NCBI GenBank assembly: GCA_045837725.1
Contig: JBEWZL010000152.1
Span: forward strand, 1 to 64,000
Direction of reading: 5' to 3'
Origin: Vermamoeba vermiformis
Taxonomy: Eukaryota; Tubulinea; Echinamoebida
Length of the DNA stretch: 64,000 nucleotides
The notes beneath the pieces were generated by a model. The model had not been told where the DNA came from. It saw nothing but the letters and a program-made list of their open reading frames with translations, and did not search any database. A program made the translations under genes and the position numbers. How positions within the stretch are numbered: the first letter of the stretch is position 1; every line of letters starts with the position of its first letter. This document shows positions 41,001 to 52,218 of this stretch, piece by piece.

Positions 41001-44000
41001 CAATAGACAAAGGAGTTGACTTCCAGTCGTTTTGCAAGTTGGGATCCGCACCATGTTGCACCAAGTACTTGAGGACTTCGATCCAACCATAGCCAGCAGC
41101 ATAGTGTGCAGGTGTATTCTTGGATGAGTCAGCAGCGTTGGGGTCTACCAAGGTTAACATTAGATATTAACCCTTTTGAGAATAAGAGCACAGTACACAC
41201 CAGATCCAACGTGGATCAAGTAGCTGACGATCTTGAGGTAACCGTTCTTTGCTGCGAACAAGAGAGGAGTCTTCTTCAACTTCTCGCGAGTATCGATCAA
41301 TGCACCAGCTTCGATCAAAACCTTGACGCAATCAAAGTTGCCTCGCATAGCAGCAATGTGCAAAGCGGTACGCTTCTTCTTGTCCTAGAGAAAAACTGTA
41401 AGTCTTTGCGAAATTACAGGTTCGAGCTTGATACGTACGAGGATCTCAAGGTTGGGTTGAGCGGTATCTATGAGGTACTTCAACACCTTGGCTTCGCCAT
41501 ACCAGCAAGCAGTGTGAATGGAGTTCCAACCACCGAACTTGTCACTTTGTTCGACCATTTGCTTAACAACGTTGCCTTGAGCAGGAGCAACCTATGTCGT
41601 ATGTTAGAAGAGCCGAGAGGAACTCTCAAGAACTTACGTCCAATTCAGCAACGTCCTTTTTGACCGCACGCTTCTTGGGTTTCTCTTCGTCATCTGAACC
41701 ACCTTCTTCGTCAGATCCGCCCTCCTCGACGTCCATTTCGTCAGACTTCTCCTCCTTTTCAGGAGCCTCGGCTTCTTTCTCTTTAGCGATCTTCAAGATT
41801 ACTTCGACGTTATCCAATCGGCCGTAGTGAACTGCGCACATCAAAGGAGTGATGCCCTTGTCATCTCCGTCCTTGAAGTCGACACCGCGAGCAATCAAAT
41901 ACTTCAGTGGCTCGGGAGAACTGCAAGCAGCAGCGTAGTGAATCTAAGTATGGTTAGTACATGTCATTAGAAACAATGAATTATTGATGGCACGTACTGG
42001 TCTTCTACGCTCTTCATCAGGGTAATTGTACTCGGGAACAACATCCAACAAGGCCTTGAGGTACTTAGGATTGGGATTGATGGCAGCAGTGTGAAGAGGA
42101 GCGATAATCTTGTTCGCGTAAGGCTTCTTGGTCACGCTGACAGCACGGAACTTTTCAAGCTCTTCATTCTCGAAGAGAAGAACCTACATTTTAGAGTTGG
42201 TTAATATCTTATAGTAGGCGAGTCTAAGCGGTTGTAACGTACTTGGTAGTGCAATGGGTTGAAGCCAAAGCCACCCTTCTTGGCCAAGTTCTCGATCACG
42301 TGACCAGCAACCTTGTGGTTACCAGCACGAACAGCGAAGAACACGTTGTCGCTCAATTGTCTGTTAACATGATTAGAAAAATACTACTAGGGTTGTAATT
42401 AACGTACTGTTCAAGACCAGGAACGTTAGTCAACAACAGATCCAAAGTTTCCTTGGTCACGGAGTTGTTGTTCAAAATAGTCTTGGCAATATTATTAGGA
42501 GACAAGACAGCCTCTGTAACATAAATATTCGTTAGTTTGTGCCCGAAACGATAAAAATAATACGCGTACCGTTCCAATAATCGTCATTGTACAAATCGTC
42601 AGCGAACGCGTTGTTGCCTTCCTTACCGCCACGAGTAGCGGTGATGGGACGAACGGCGTGGTTGTAAGTGAACTTGCTCACGCTGCCCGAGGTCAAAGTC
42701 TTCAGCGAGGAGTGAGGTGCAGGAGCTCGTTTGGGCTTCTTGTCCATCGTGTAAGGAGCAGTCAACAACTGAATAGGCATATTATTAAGGATGTCCGCAC
42801 GAATAGATTTTGGTATTATAGAGTGTTGTACCTTAATAGCATCGTGATCGTTGTTAATAATGGCGTGATCCAAGGCACTCAACGAAGTATCAGCACTTTG
42901 GAACACGTACAAGTTGTACACGTGCTCAGCGTCGTTAATCAACTTCTTCAACAAGGCAGTGTTCTTCGTAAGAACGGCACTATATTTATCACGATCGTTA
43001 GCAATTTAAATTGTATTGCGGATCAGCTAATTCCTTTGGGTAAAGTACCGCAAGCTCTTTTGTAATATTGTTATACTTACCGAATAACTTGCTTGCTAGA
43101 GCAGAAGTTGCAACAGTTTGTCGGGTAAGCATTACCAGGAGCCTCGAGAACAGGATCCAAATCCACAACGGGAATGTCAGGATTAGGCTCAGGCTTCTTA
43201 GGCTTGGAAACAACACGCTTAGGCTTAGGAGGAGCCTTTTGCTTCTTAGGCTTGGGCTCATCATCAGGTGACCCCTCAGCCTTGCGCTTTCGACCGCGAC
43301 CAGCAGTCTTGGTGGGGGTTTTGGCGCCTCGTGAACCAGTTGAAGCTCTGCGAGCAGCACGCTTCTTAGGCTTCTCTTCTGCCTCTTCTTCCTCTTCTGG
43401 CTCGTCCTTAATGTCAGCATCTTCGTCAGATTCAACTTTGTCTTCTTCTTTGATCTTTTCCTCTTTGATCTCGAACTTTTAAAAAACATTGAGCGAAATG
43501 CGTTATATTACAAAGAAACCGAAATCGTAGATAATTGTTGAAGAGGGGAATAAGCTGCTAAACTACAAATACCTCGCCGTCGTCATCGTTGGCTTCTTCA
43601 TCCTCGTCGTCGAGAAGATTATCTTGTTGCAGCTCGCTGTCAACAAGCTTCAGGATCTTCGACTTCTCCTCGTTGGATAAAGTGTAACTGCCGTCTTTTT
43701 CAGTGGTCAGTTTGACTTTGGTTAACACCACGAAAGGCTCGATCGTGTCATCTATTTCACGAAAAGTAAGTCCACAATATTGAATTTAATTTAATATGAT
43801 ATCCTTATTAACAACTTACTTTCATCCTCTTCCACAAAATAATTGTTGTCTTGCTTGAGTTCCAACCAGCTAACGTGAAGTTTCTTTTTCTTTACGCCAG
43901 TGACTGCATCATATAATTAATCACGAGCTCGAATTAAATCAAGCAAAAATGTAAATTTACATCGATTGAGTTGATTATTGTTAAAAAAGAAAATATCTTG

Positions 44001-44481
44001 GCGTGAAATCCGTTCAGCGGATTTGGAAGAAATTGCAACAATAAACATTTAAAGAGCTACAAAGCTAAGAAAAATGTTTTTGTATCGAAGACATACCTTT
44101 GTTGACGCGACCGATCCAGAATTTCTCTTCAGACGAGTTGCTTACAGCAACAAAGTCTTTAGGAGCATATTTATGATCAATGTGCTGCGTGACAATTTTC
44201 TTTAATTTGCCAGCATCTGCCTTCTCTTTAATACGGAGCGAGTGCATGGAACCCGATCGACCTAAGCTCAAAGGCAGAGAGCCTACGTTTGTATCGCCGT
44301 CTTCATCGTCGCTTTGCTCCTCGATCTCCAGAGTAGCCTTAGGAGTTTGTGTGACGTTGGTATTGCTCTTAGTCTCTTCAGCCTCCTCCATCTCTTCATC
44401 TTCGTCGACGACCTTAGCCTTTTTCTCCTTCTTTGGAGACGGCTTAGCCGCAGCTTTTCTCGTGCTCTTTCCACGTGGCAT
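35004..44481 (-). CDS. Giant ankyrin-repeat poly(ADP-ribose) polymerase with WGR domain
   Basis: One gene of about 30 exons for roughly 2,500 residues, start ATG at 44479-44481 (MPRGKSTRKAAAK). Domain order: a basic nuclear-type N-terminus; a BAH/Tudor-like module (DFVAVSNSSEEKFWIGRV, then LHVSWLELKQDNNYFVEE); acidic and Lys-rich linkers with a CCNFC cluster; about 20 ankyrin repeats (RTALHIAAMRGN, NTPAHYAAGYG, GLTPLHLIATK, QRTALHWAAKRG, GRSSLHYAAKRG and others) broken by acidic segments; a WGR domain (NFYVMQVI, KWGRIGTVG); the PARP regulatory helical domain; and the catalytic domain with the H-Y-E triad in FLLWHGSK, IYFADTFSKSYNY and NEYIVYD. It should attach ADP-ribose chains from NAD+ at chromatin. 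Exon phases agree through the whole length at the joins I checked. Confidence 0.87.
35090..35310 (-). other. Charged low-complexity insert in the PARP catalytic domain
   Basis: Between VTVPVGSLED and NEYIVYD lie about 70 residues of Lys/Ala-rich then Asp/Glu-rich sequence. In PARP1 relatives this gap is short (about 15-20 residues). The insert precedes the strand that carries the catalytic Glu. Confidence 0.8.
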
Positions 44482-44767
44482 TATGTAACAAGTAGATGTG
44501 TTGTTAACTTCCACGGAATCAGAACAGAATATCGGACAATGAAAATCCAGTAAAAAGTTTGGCTAATTTTTTTTTGGGCGGGTTTGGGCCAAAACTACGA
44601 TTGTGTATTTTTACTGGACCCGACGTCGCAGCCAACAACATTGTATTGTAGCCCACCTTATTAATTGTTTATTGGACGTCCGTGGCAACGGCTACTTTGT
44701 TTCTTTGACGCATCTTCGACCCTGCCTTCATTCCTCGTTTTGGTTTCAAAAAAATCATAATAATATA
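44482..44767. promoter_or_regulatory. Divergent promoter region of PARP and F-box/LRR genes
   Basis: These 286 bp lie between two start codons in opposite orientation. There is a T-rich run followed by a GC-rich patch (about 44568-44590). No defined motif stands out. Confidence 0.5.
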
Positions 44768-45815
44768 ATGGATCTTCTTTCTCGACTTCCCAATGAAGTC
44801 TGGTGCGAAATATTTACATTGATCGGAGATGTAACAGATCTTATTAGGTAATAATCACAATATGTTTTCAAACATAGTGCACGATGTAATTTTGTTCTGG
44901 AACGCGTGTATTAATTTTTATTTATTTAGAATCCAAAGTGTATCGCGGGGCTGGAGAACCCTTATGTGGAGTGCGATTGTAGAGCTAGATCTGTCTCCAA
45001 TCAACCACGTACTCGATGAAAAAATACTTTATAATATTCTCACACGAACAGCATCCTTAAGGAAGCTAGATCTGACAGGCTGCCTCGTGTCAGATGCTGG
45101 TCTAGCAGCCCTCCATTTCGTTCCAAATCTTACCTCGTTGGTGCTAGCATTCTGCGAGGAATTTACTATCAAAGGTCTAGCGCACATTTCTACGCTAAGC
45201 AGACTTGAAGAACTGGATTGCAACAACCTTGCTGGATTGAAAGAAGGCGGCATGAGCTCGACGACAGAACATCTTCTCAGCCTCCTCGTTGCACAACAGA
45301 GTACTTTGAAGCGACTCAACTTGTGCGGGGCATCAATGGCAAGCTTGAGGATGCTGCAGAAGTTTACCGCACTCACAACGCTCAGTCTGTATGAAGTCGG
45401 CTTGTCTCAAGTAGGAGAGAAGAATCGGTTCTTGGCCTTGACAGCTCTCACGCGCTTAGACACCTTGGAGCTCAGTAACATGCGTGCAGAGCTCATCTCG
45501 AATTACGAGCTGTTGGAATTGACGTCGAAGTTGACCAACCTACGACACCTCGGACTAGCTCGCAATCACTATCTCACGAGCGATGCTCTGGCCAACATGC
45601 ACTGCTTGCCTAACCTCGAACTGATTAATATTATGGGCACTTGGGACATGAACACGCGCGCGATAATTGAGCATCTGCGCAACTGCACGAATCTGAAAAC
45701 GCTGGTGTGGACTTGCGACTCTCAGAACCCAGTAGATGACGTGAAAGAGGTCAAAGCTGCCTTCTCTCAATCGGTAGATGTCATAACGCGAGGAGAGTTC
45801 ATGTACGTCATGTAG
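44768..45815 (+). CDS. F-box and leucine-rich repeat protein
   Basis: Protein of about 320 residues, start ATG at 44768 (MDLLSRLPNEVWCEIF), one intron of about 80 nt after LIR. Residues 4-45 form an F-box (LPNEVWCEIFTLIGDVTDL, then VSRGWRTLMWSAI), the SKP1-binding part of SCF ubiquitin ligases. The rest is about nine leucine-rich repeats of the cysteine-containing type (ASLRKLDLTGCLVSDAGL, NLTSLVLAFCEEFTIKGL, NLRHLGLARNHYLTSDAL), the usual substrate-binding solenoid. The target is unknown. The start lies 286 bp from that of the giant PARP, in divergent orientation, so the two may share regulatory DNA. Confidence 0.9.
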
Positions 45816-46113
45816 ATTTGGTTTGGGTTGATCGAACCCACCAAAGATCTTGGCTGCAGTAAACGAGCTTGATCAACACATCAGAAAAGTCACCGTGCAC
45901 CGGTGCACGTAGTCATGCGATTAATAGATCACTCAAGCCTCCAAAAGGAAAGTGCGAGCCTGCTCACGCGAGGAGATTTGCCAAATCGGGAAATAGGAAG
46001 GGAAAAAAAGAAAAACTGCGCGAGACGTAATTATTCGATTAATACTGTCTTGAAGTAAGCACCACAAGCCACTGAGCTACCGCCCCCGACAACTTAAATT
46101 TCAAACCGACAAT
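45816..46113. other. Intergenic region with a 14-bp palindrome
   Basis: The 3' flank has GGGTT-GATC-GAACCC at about 45828-45841, a possible hairpin just after the F-box/LRR stop. A perfect palindrome GTGCACCGGTGCAC lies at 45895-45908. The stretch 46068-46090 read on the minus strand resembles a tRNA 5' half, but no B box follows. Confidence 0.55.
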
Positions 46114-48052
46114 ATGAACGATCTGGACAGCGTTAGCAGCTTGGAAGAAACAATGCAATACAAGAGCTACGTGGATGAAGTAGGCGAGTGGTCTACCCGA
46201 AAAATCTCACTCTTTGGAGTTGTCCGAAGTGTCGTTAGCCAATTGAAGCCTGGTCAAGACATGACAAAAGTCAGTTTGCCATCCGCGTTCTTGGAGCCTT
46301 ACTCGATCCTCGAACTGGCTGCTTCCCGACTTGGAGGATATTTCCCTATGCTTTCTGAGTAAGTAGGACAGCCGATTTTTATTGTTAATTCTGTTCGGGA
46401 CGCTAATTGAAAGCGGATTCTGTGCTCGATCGCTTTCGGGCTTTTGGATCCGACTTTTCTAAGTGATCCTTGTCAAGTGTTTTATTCGGACAATAGCATT
46501 AAATTTACTTTTAGACGCGTTTATGCGCAATATCTCGGCAATATTCGAAAATTTACTGAATCTCATCCTCTTTTTAGGGCGAAAGGTGCCGATCCTTTGC
46601 ACCGAATGTTGAATGTCGTGCGATGGTATCTTGCTAGCTACACTGAGCTTGCAGTAAGTAAACCTTCAGTTGTGTAAATTTGGAAGCTCCCCGATCCCAA
46701 ATTGACCCGAGAATCAAACTTTCGGATTAGACAGCTGCTAACTTTATTTCTTCAGTTCGAAAAGAAGCCTTATAACTCCACATTGGGCGAAACTCATAAG
46801 TGCCACGTTCCTACCGCAAACGGATCAGTGCAGTACATTGCGGAGCAAGTAAGTAGATCCCAGTCCAGTGTTTTGCGAACCCGAAACATTCGAAATTGCC
46901 GCAAGATTTTTTTCAAAGAATATTGCTGCACGGGATTATTTTTATGGTTTACGTAAATCCGAAACTGTTGGGACATCTCCACCCGGACAATTTCTGCGCT
47001 CGAAACCGACATTCGCGAAATGTGATTTTCTAACACTCCTGTTTCTGTTCAGGTCAGCCATCACCCTCCTGTGACTGCATTGGCTATGTTTCACGCTGAA
47101 GAAGGTCTAGATGCTGGAGGCAACGTGTCATTTTCGGTCAAGTTCCATGGAAATAGCGTCTCAGTCAATACTGTTGGCGGTTTGCGATTGAACTTAAAGA
47201 AGTAAGTCAACTAATTATAGGTCATAGTTATAGCAGGTGCTAATAAGACTATCATTTAAAGTAAGGAGAATGAGCCCGAAGCATACACTATTAGCAAGAG
47301 TTTGCCAGATGTGCTGATTAACAACATTTTATTCGGCACTCGTTACATTGGCTGGTCAGGCGACGTCGAATTTGTTTGCGAGAAAACTGGATACCGCGTC
47401 GAAATGAAGTTCTCGTCCAAGAAGAAAAAGAAGAGCGTCTCTGGCCAATTTTTCTTGGGTGGTGAAGAGATCGGTCAATTCAACGGCATGTGGGCTGACG
47501 AGCCGATCTATCTCACTCACAAGACGTTGGGCAACATTTTGGTTATCGACGCAACCAAGAGCAAGAAATCAACTGTCGTTTTGCCCAGCGCATCTGAACT
47601 CGATGAAACTTCAACCTTGAAGTAAGTATTGATCAACCTAGCACTAAATTGATATAAGAGTAGTGATACTAACGATAGTTTATCATAGAATCTGGCGCGA
47701 GGTGTCTGAAAACATCGTAAAGGGTGATCTGTCCGCGGCAGATTCCATCAAGAAAAAAGTCGAAGCCGCTGCTCGTGCTAAACGTAATGCGTACAGCTCT
47801 GAGAAGGAGTTCCCGCGCAAGTACTTCGAGTATAACGAAGAACTCGAGTTCTGGCAATTGAAACAAGAACACTCGCCCGCAGTTACTGCTCACCATCACC
47901 ACAAGTCTCATCACCACGAGAAACACCACCACGACAAGCACCACCACGATAAGCACCACAAGAGCAAGAAGGACAAGAAAGACAAGAAGAAGAAGCTTCA
48001 GCTCGAGACTACTGAGAGCTCTGAAGGCGCTACAGTTTCAGTGAACAACTAA
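46114..48052 (+). CDS. Oxysterol-binding protein-related protein with His-rich tail
   Basis: Lipid-transfer protein of about 440 residues, start ATG at 46114 (MNDLDSVSS), about seven exons. It is the short form: an ORD domain only, no PH domain or ankyrin repeats. Lid and core motifs: KISLFGVVRSVV, KVSLPSAFLEPYSILE, KKPYNSTLGETHKC, and the family signature EQVSHHPPVTA, which is rebuilt exactly across an intron. WSGDVEFVCEKTGY and FNGMWADEPIYL follow. After the ORD comes a tail with HHHHKSHHHEKHHHDKHHHD then Lys-rich KKDKKDKKKK. ORPs move sterols and phosphoinositides between membranes. No FFAT motif is evident. The His clusters might bind metal or respond to pH (inference). Confidence 0.92.
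47888..47990 (+). repeat. CAC-rich repeat encoding His and Lys clusters
   Basis: Imperfect repeats of CACCAC/CACGA(T/C)AAG encode blocks of two to four His separated by Asp, Glu or Lys, then a Lys/Asp run. This is in-frame low-complexity expansion at the end of the ORP gene. Confidence 0.8.
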
Positions 48053-48318
48053 ATCACGCGTTCGAAGACAAGTCTATTTTCTTTCAAAATATTCGCGAAT
48101 TTCTCATCAATGTAACATAATCCTCACTTATTTATTGGTACTTCGTACTAGCTGTAAATAAACCCTTTTTTGAAAAATCAAAATCTTTACTGCTTTCTGA
48201 ATATTGGAACACGCTTATTAAGACTAATATTACGGAACAAATTTATTCGGGTTTTTCGGAGCGGGGAATGTATCGCGCCTTCGCTTCGGGGTTTTGACCC
48301 GTAAAGGCCTAATTGCTC

Positions 48319-48330
48319 CGTCGCGCGACG
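48319..48330. repeat. 12-bp perfect palindrome upstream of the DUF427 gene
   Basis: CGTCGCGCGACG lies about 85 bp before the start codon of the DUF427 gene, in a patch that is GC-rich compared with other spacers here. Confidence 0.6.
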
Positions 48331-48413
48331 TAACACATAAATTTGCTCCGCTGCCTTCTCTTTCAATACTTCAAGTTAGTGAATAATACCACAACTCAAT
48401 TAAATACAACAAA

Positions 48414-48929
48414 ATGCCCAAGGCCGAGTGGAACGGAGGTAAGTCTTCTGTCACCTCCGGATTTCAGCAACACTTTATCATTTCGATAAAGTAGAATGAC
48501 TATTATTATCTTCTTACTAATGCTCTATTTTATAGTCGTTATTGCCGAGACCGACAAGTTTGAAACTGTCGAAGGAAATGTTTACTTCCCTCCAGGTGGG
48601 TATTTTAATTCAATATTGATAATTCCAGCAAAATTAATTATTTAATGCAGAATCAATCAAGAAGGAGTATTTTAAGCCTTCTACCACAACATCTGTTTGC
48701 CCATGGAAGGGTGATTGCAGCTATTACACCGTAGTTGTTAATGGACAAGAAAATAAGGACGCTGCTTGGTATTATGCTAATCCTAAGGTAATTTCGCAAG
48801 AGCCAAGCTCCGTTGAAAAATACTCCAACCAAATCCAAAAAACTTTGCTAAAACTTCTAACAATAGGCTGCCGCCAATAACATTAAGGGTCACGTTGCTT
48901 TTTGGAAGGGCGTTAAGGTTACCAAGTAA
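48414..48929 (+). CDS. DUF427 family protein
   Basis: Small protein of about 95 residues in four exons (start 48414, MPKAEWNG). The exons join as GVVIAETDKFETVEGNVYFP, then the ESIKKEYF region, CPWKGDCSYYTVVVNG, AAWYYANPK and AAANNIKGHVAFWKGVKVTK. The CPWKG, AWYY..P and HVAF motifs define DUF427, a single-domain family common in bacteria and fungi with a beta-barrel fold and no firm function. The length fits a complete single-domain member. It lies between the ORP and F-box/ankyrin genes and shows no link to either. Confidence 0.88.
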
Positions 48930-49306
48930 TTAGACAGTCAGTAAAATCTTACACGGGATCAGCTGATCGCTGCAAGACAAATTCGTTAATTGTAGAATAC
49001 TTATAAAACCACAGTTAAACTCTATTAGCTATTCCAGTACTTGGTTGACTATACGTACTTTGATCTTGAAAAAGTTTGCAAAACAAAGAATTTTCAGCAA
49101 CACAACGCAACATGTCGAATCAATCACCTCGAAATGCTACGAATGTCAGCAATTGATTCAATTCCACATTAATTTTATGCTGGCAGGTGGATTACAAGAG
49201 ATCAGCTCGTCCTGAAGATGACCAAAACTCCAACATCAGTTTTAATTTACATCTGATATAACTTCAAATATATTATTTTCTTGACCATTGTATTAGACGC
49301 TATTCC
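48930..49306. other. Spacer, nothing recognised
   Basis: AT-rich sequence between the DUF427 gene and the F-box/ankyrin gene. No gene, RNA or clear repeat is seen. Confidence 0.55.
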
Positions 49307-50253
49307 ATGGAGGTAAGCACGAAGGTTGAATTACTAAAAAAATAATTGACGCTGTTTCAACAGGAGAGTTGCTTAACCATTGCACGAACTTGTAAGACTA
49401 CCAGAATATTTTCTATTATTTTATTCTGTAACGTTAATAATATTGGTTAAAGCAGCAGATTCGACAGTCTTCCTAGATCTGCCTACGGAAGTGTTAGCTA
49501 ATCAGATACTAAAGTCCCTTTGCTTTACCAAAGCGATCAATACTTTGTCTTTCGTTTGCAAGCGATTCGACCACGCTCTTCAAGTCGCAAACTTTCAAAA
49601 ACAGATCCGCGTTGATGTCAGCAATTCAGAGCACCTTCGTTTCACCCCAAAAGTCTTATCGAAGTATCAAGTCGACACGTTGATACTAAAGTCACCTGGA
49701 GGCTCACTAAGCACCTTTTCAACGATTCTCAAATCATTACCTCGACTGCACACGCTTGTCATTTGCGAGATCCCCGACAACAAAATCGGCTTTATTGATC
49801 TTGATAGTACTGAAAACATCGCGAATAACGTTAACAATTGGTCCGCTATCCGAGCACATCACTGCTTTGTGCCATAAACTTTGAAAGCGGCAGATCCGAA
49901 GAAGTGATGGAGTATTTAGTGTCGAAAGGACTAGACATTAATCACAAGTTGTTCTGAACCACCAGGGCGAAACAGCTCTTTATGAGGCTTCTAGAAACAA
50001 TTCAGGCGATTATGAAGATTTGAAATTAATACAGTGGCTGATAAAGCATGGAGCAGATACGATGATCAAAGACAATCTCGGCATATCTCCTGCTGATTTG
50101 TTGCCTAATTGGCAGAATTTTCTCAATGACGGCGAAGTGCGTCTAACTGGGATGTCTCGCACAAAGAAGATAGACTTGGTGGAGATCCGCAAATCTGGTC
50201 GCGCATTGCCCCAGAAGCGACAGAAGATCAGTCCAATTAACAGACATCAATAA
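49307..50253 (+). pseudogene. F-box/ankyrin protein gene with two frame breaks
   Basis: Two good introns give a clean start: ATG GAG at 49307, then EESCLTIART, then YSTVFLDLPTEVLANQI (the second intron uses a strong GTAAGA donor and CAGCAG acceptor). This yields an F-box (LPTEVLANQILKSLCF, SFVCKRFDHAL) and a leucine-rich linker. Ankyrin repeats follow: SLLCAINFES, EEVMEYLVSKGLDIN, GETALYEASRNN, LIQWLIKHGAD. The frame shifts twice, near 49840-49865 and 49950-49960; each fits one missing base and no intron fits. The C-terminus is basic (PQKRQKISPINRHQ). It is either a recent pseudogene or an intact gene with assembly deletions. Host gene type, probably an SCF adaptor. Confidence 0.65.
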
Positions 50254-50347
50254 TTATGTGATTGCTAGTAAAGTAGTGTCAATAGTTATGATAACAGAGA
50301 CAGATTTATTAGGAAGCTTGGATCCGGCTTCACGTAATAAAGTACAT

Positions 50348-51579
50348 TTAGAACAAAGCAGCGATGGCAGTGGCGAAGACAGCCAAAGAAGCAACGACGG
50401 AAGAAGCGCTGCTAGTGGTGCCAGCGGTAGAGACGGCACGAGTAGCAGAGACAACAGGATCCCAAATGCAAGCGCTGTTGGACTTGTCGTTCAAGTTGAT
50501 GAAGGCAAAGGCAACAACGTGAGCAGTGCTGTCAGAGTCGTCACCGGACTCAACTTGGCTGTCGTCTTGACGCATAGCAGAGGAGATAACAGAGACCTTG
50601 TTGACGTCGCACTGGATGTAGTTGATCCAGGTGAGAGCCAAAGCGCCAAATTGAGAAGCGCCAGAGGCACCAACAGTGATGCCGTTCTCTTGTTGCTTGG
50701 AGTCGTCTTCGTGGTCCTTCTCGGATTCGAGTCTGGAGACCAAAGCGGCCTTCAAGGCAACTTCAGTACCGTTCAACCAGCCAGCAGCACGCATGGCGTT
50801 GGCATCCAAAGCGATATCAAACTTGACATCCTCAGGGTTGAACTAAAGCGGGTTAATTTCTCTGTTGAATTTTTGATCTTATCAAGATTTAACTTACCGA
50901 AAGGCTGCCGTCAGCAGGTCTGTTGATGCGGATGGTGAGGCCGAAAATGTTGTCGGCAGTCTTCAAAGTGTAGACCTTAGAAGTAGTCGAAGAGGGAGTA
51001 GTATCGACGATTCCATTGCCCCAGTTCCAGTTGCTGTAAGTGTTAACAATCTACGAGGCAATGTTAATTAATTATTTTGTGAAACGTTCAGAAAAATTCC
51101 CGTGCCAATAATTTAATTTACAATTTAAATTTCAAAGCGTTACTAATACTTACAGTTTCGTTTTGATAGCCAGGAGTAGAGTCGGGGATATACTCGATCA
51201 ACTCGAACAAACGGAAGCGCATGCGGAGTTGGTTTTCGGTATCACCGGCCTTTTGCTCGAATTCAACACGGAATTCAGCGCCAAAGTCACCAACATTGAT
51301 CTCGTGACGAAGTTCACTCTCGGTACCATTAGCACGGAGACGGATGCGGGCCTCGATCTGGTTGGAACCGGTGTTGAATTCGAAATCTCTCTCGACGTCG
51401 TCAGAGCTGGGAGATTCAGCATAGGGACCATCCTGAGCCATAGGGGCTTCGAAGGAGTGAGGACCTTCAGAGATAGGCTGTTGAGCACCGCTGGGTTCAG
51501 AGCCAGGCTGTTGAGCAATGGAGACGGCAAGCAAACCAAAGATAACAAACAAGCAAACAAGTTTCTTGAAAGACATCAT
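50348..51579 (-). CDS. Secreted, probably GPI-anchored protein of unknown family
   Basis: Protein of about 360 residues in three exons, start ATG at 51577-51579. It begins with a signal peptide MMSFKKLVCLFVIFGLLAVSIA, quoted as MMSFKKLVCLF to AVSIA, then a Gln/Pro/Ser-rich linker. Two all-beta-looking halves follow: RDFEFNTGSNQIEARIRLR with RFRLFELIEYIPDSTPGY, and FGLTIRINRPADGSL with NPEDVKFDIALDA. A Ser/Thr/Ala-rich end and the hydrophobic tail SVVASLAVFATAIAALF resemble a GPI signal. Asn-x-Ser/Thr sites are present. I do not recognise the fold. Related surface proteins with the same DxKFD-type core may exist in amoebae, but I cannot confirm it. It converges with the F-box/ankyrin gene. Confidence 0.82.
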
Positions 51580-51734
51580 CGCTTTCGTTGTTTACGTTAG
51601 AAGTTGAGGAATGAATTGAATAAACAAGCCGCCGAAGTTCTCTTTTAAGCTTTCGGCCGGATAATTTTAACCAATCATTTAACAGCGGCAGACAGAATCA
51701 CACAATCATTTTAGAAAAATAGTTAGTAAAATTT

Positions 51735-51780
<46 letters not shown>

Positions 51781-52218
51781 TCTCCGTAAAATTTAATCTC
51801 CAATTTAGGAGTTGACAAAACCGAAACTTTACCCGCTGCAACTGAATTATTATGAACGCATTTAAGTTGAGCTCAGTGATCAAGTTGTTAAGTATTAGCT
51901 GCGTATTAAATTTCAAAACATTACAAATTTGCTGTCTATGGAAATAAAGTTTGCTTCCAGAAGACAGATCTATTTATGGAGATTCATTTACGTGATTCGA
52001 ATTTAATTTTAGTGCTATTGAACACATTGATCTGTAATTTTACGCATTTAAATTGATTTCGATACTTTGTCCGTAATAAATCTTGTTTATTGGCAACGAC
52101 TAAATTAATTATGATTTGGTTCACAAAGCTACAGATCAGTGCAAAACGTTCGAGTTAAGTATTCACAAGCAAGTAATTTAATTACAATTTACATGAGTGC
52201 GCAGATCTAGTGACGAGA
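51580..52218. other. Intergenic region with a long T tract
   Basis: This region lies upstream of the secreted protein gene and downstream of GPATCH1. Besides the T tract (separate entry) it is AT-rich with nothing recognisable. Confidence 0.6.
51736..51777. repeat. Uninterrupted run of about 42 T
   Basis: The tract is (A)42 on the strand of the secreted-protein gene, about 160 bp upstream of its start. It may be a nucleosome-excluding promoter element or the tail of a retroposed insertion. No target-site duplication is clear. Confidence 0.9.

Noticed and set aside
46020-46090. tRNA-like 5' half on the minus strand (GGTAGCTCAGTGG, an A-box match)
   Set aside because: No B box (GGTTCRA type) and no matching 3' acceptor strand follow within 150 nt, so I do not call a tRNA.
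50258-50926. Long plus-strand open frame opposite the secreted protein gene
   Set aside because: It is antisense to exons with a signal peptide and GPI tail and shows no domain of its own.
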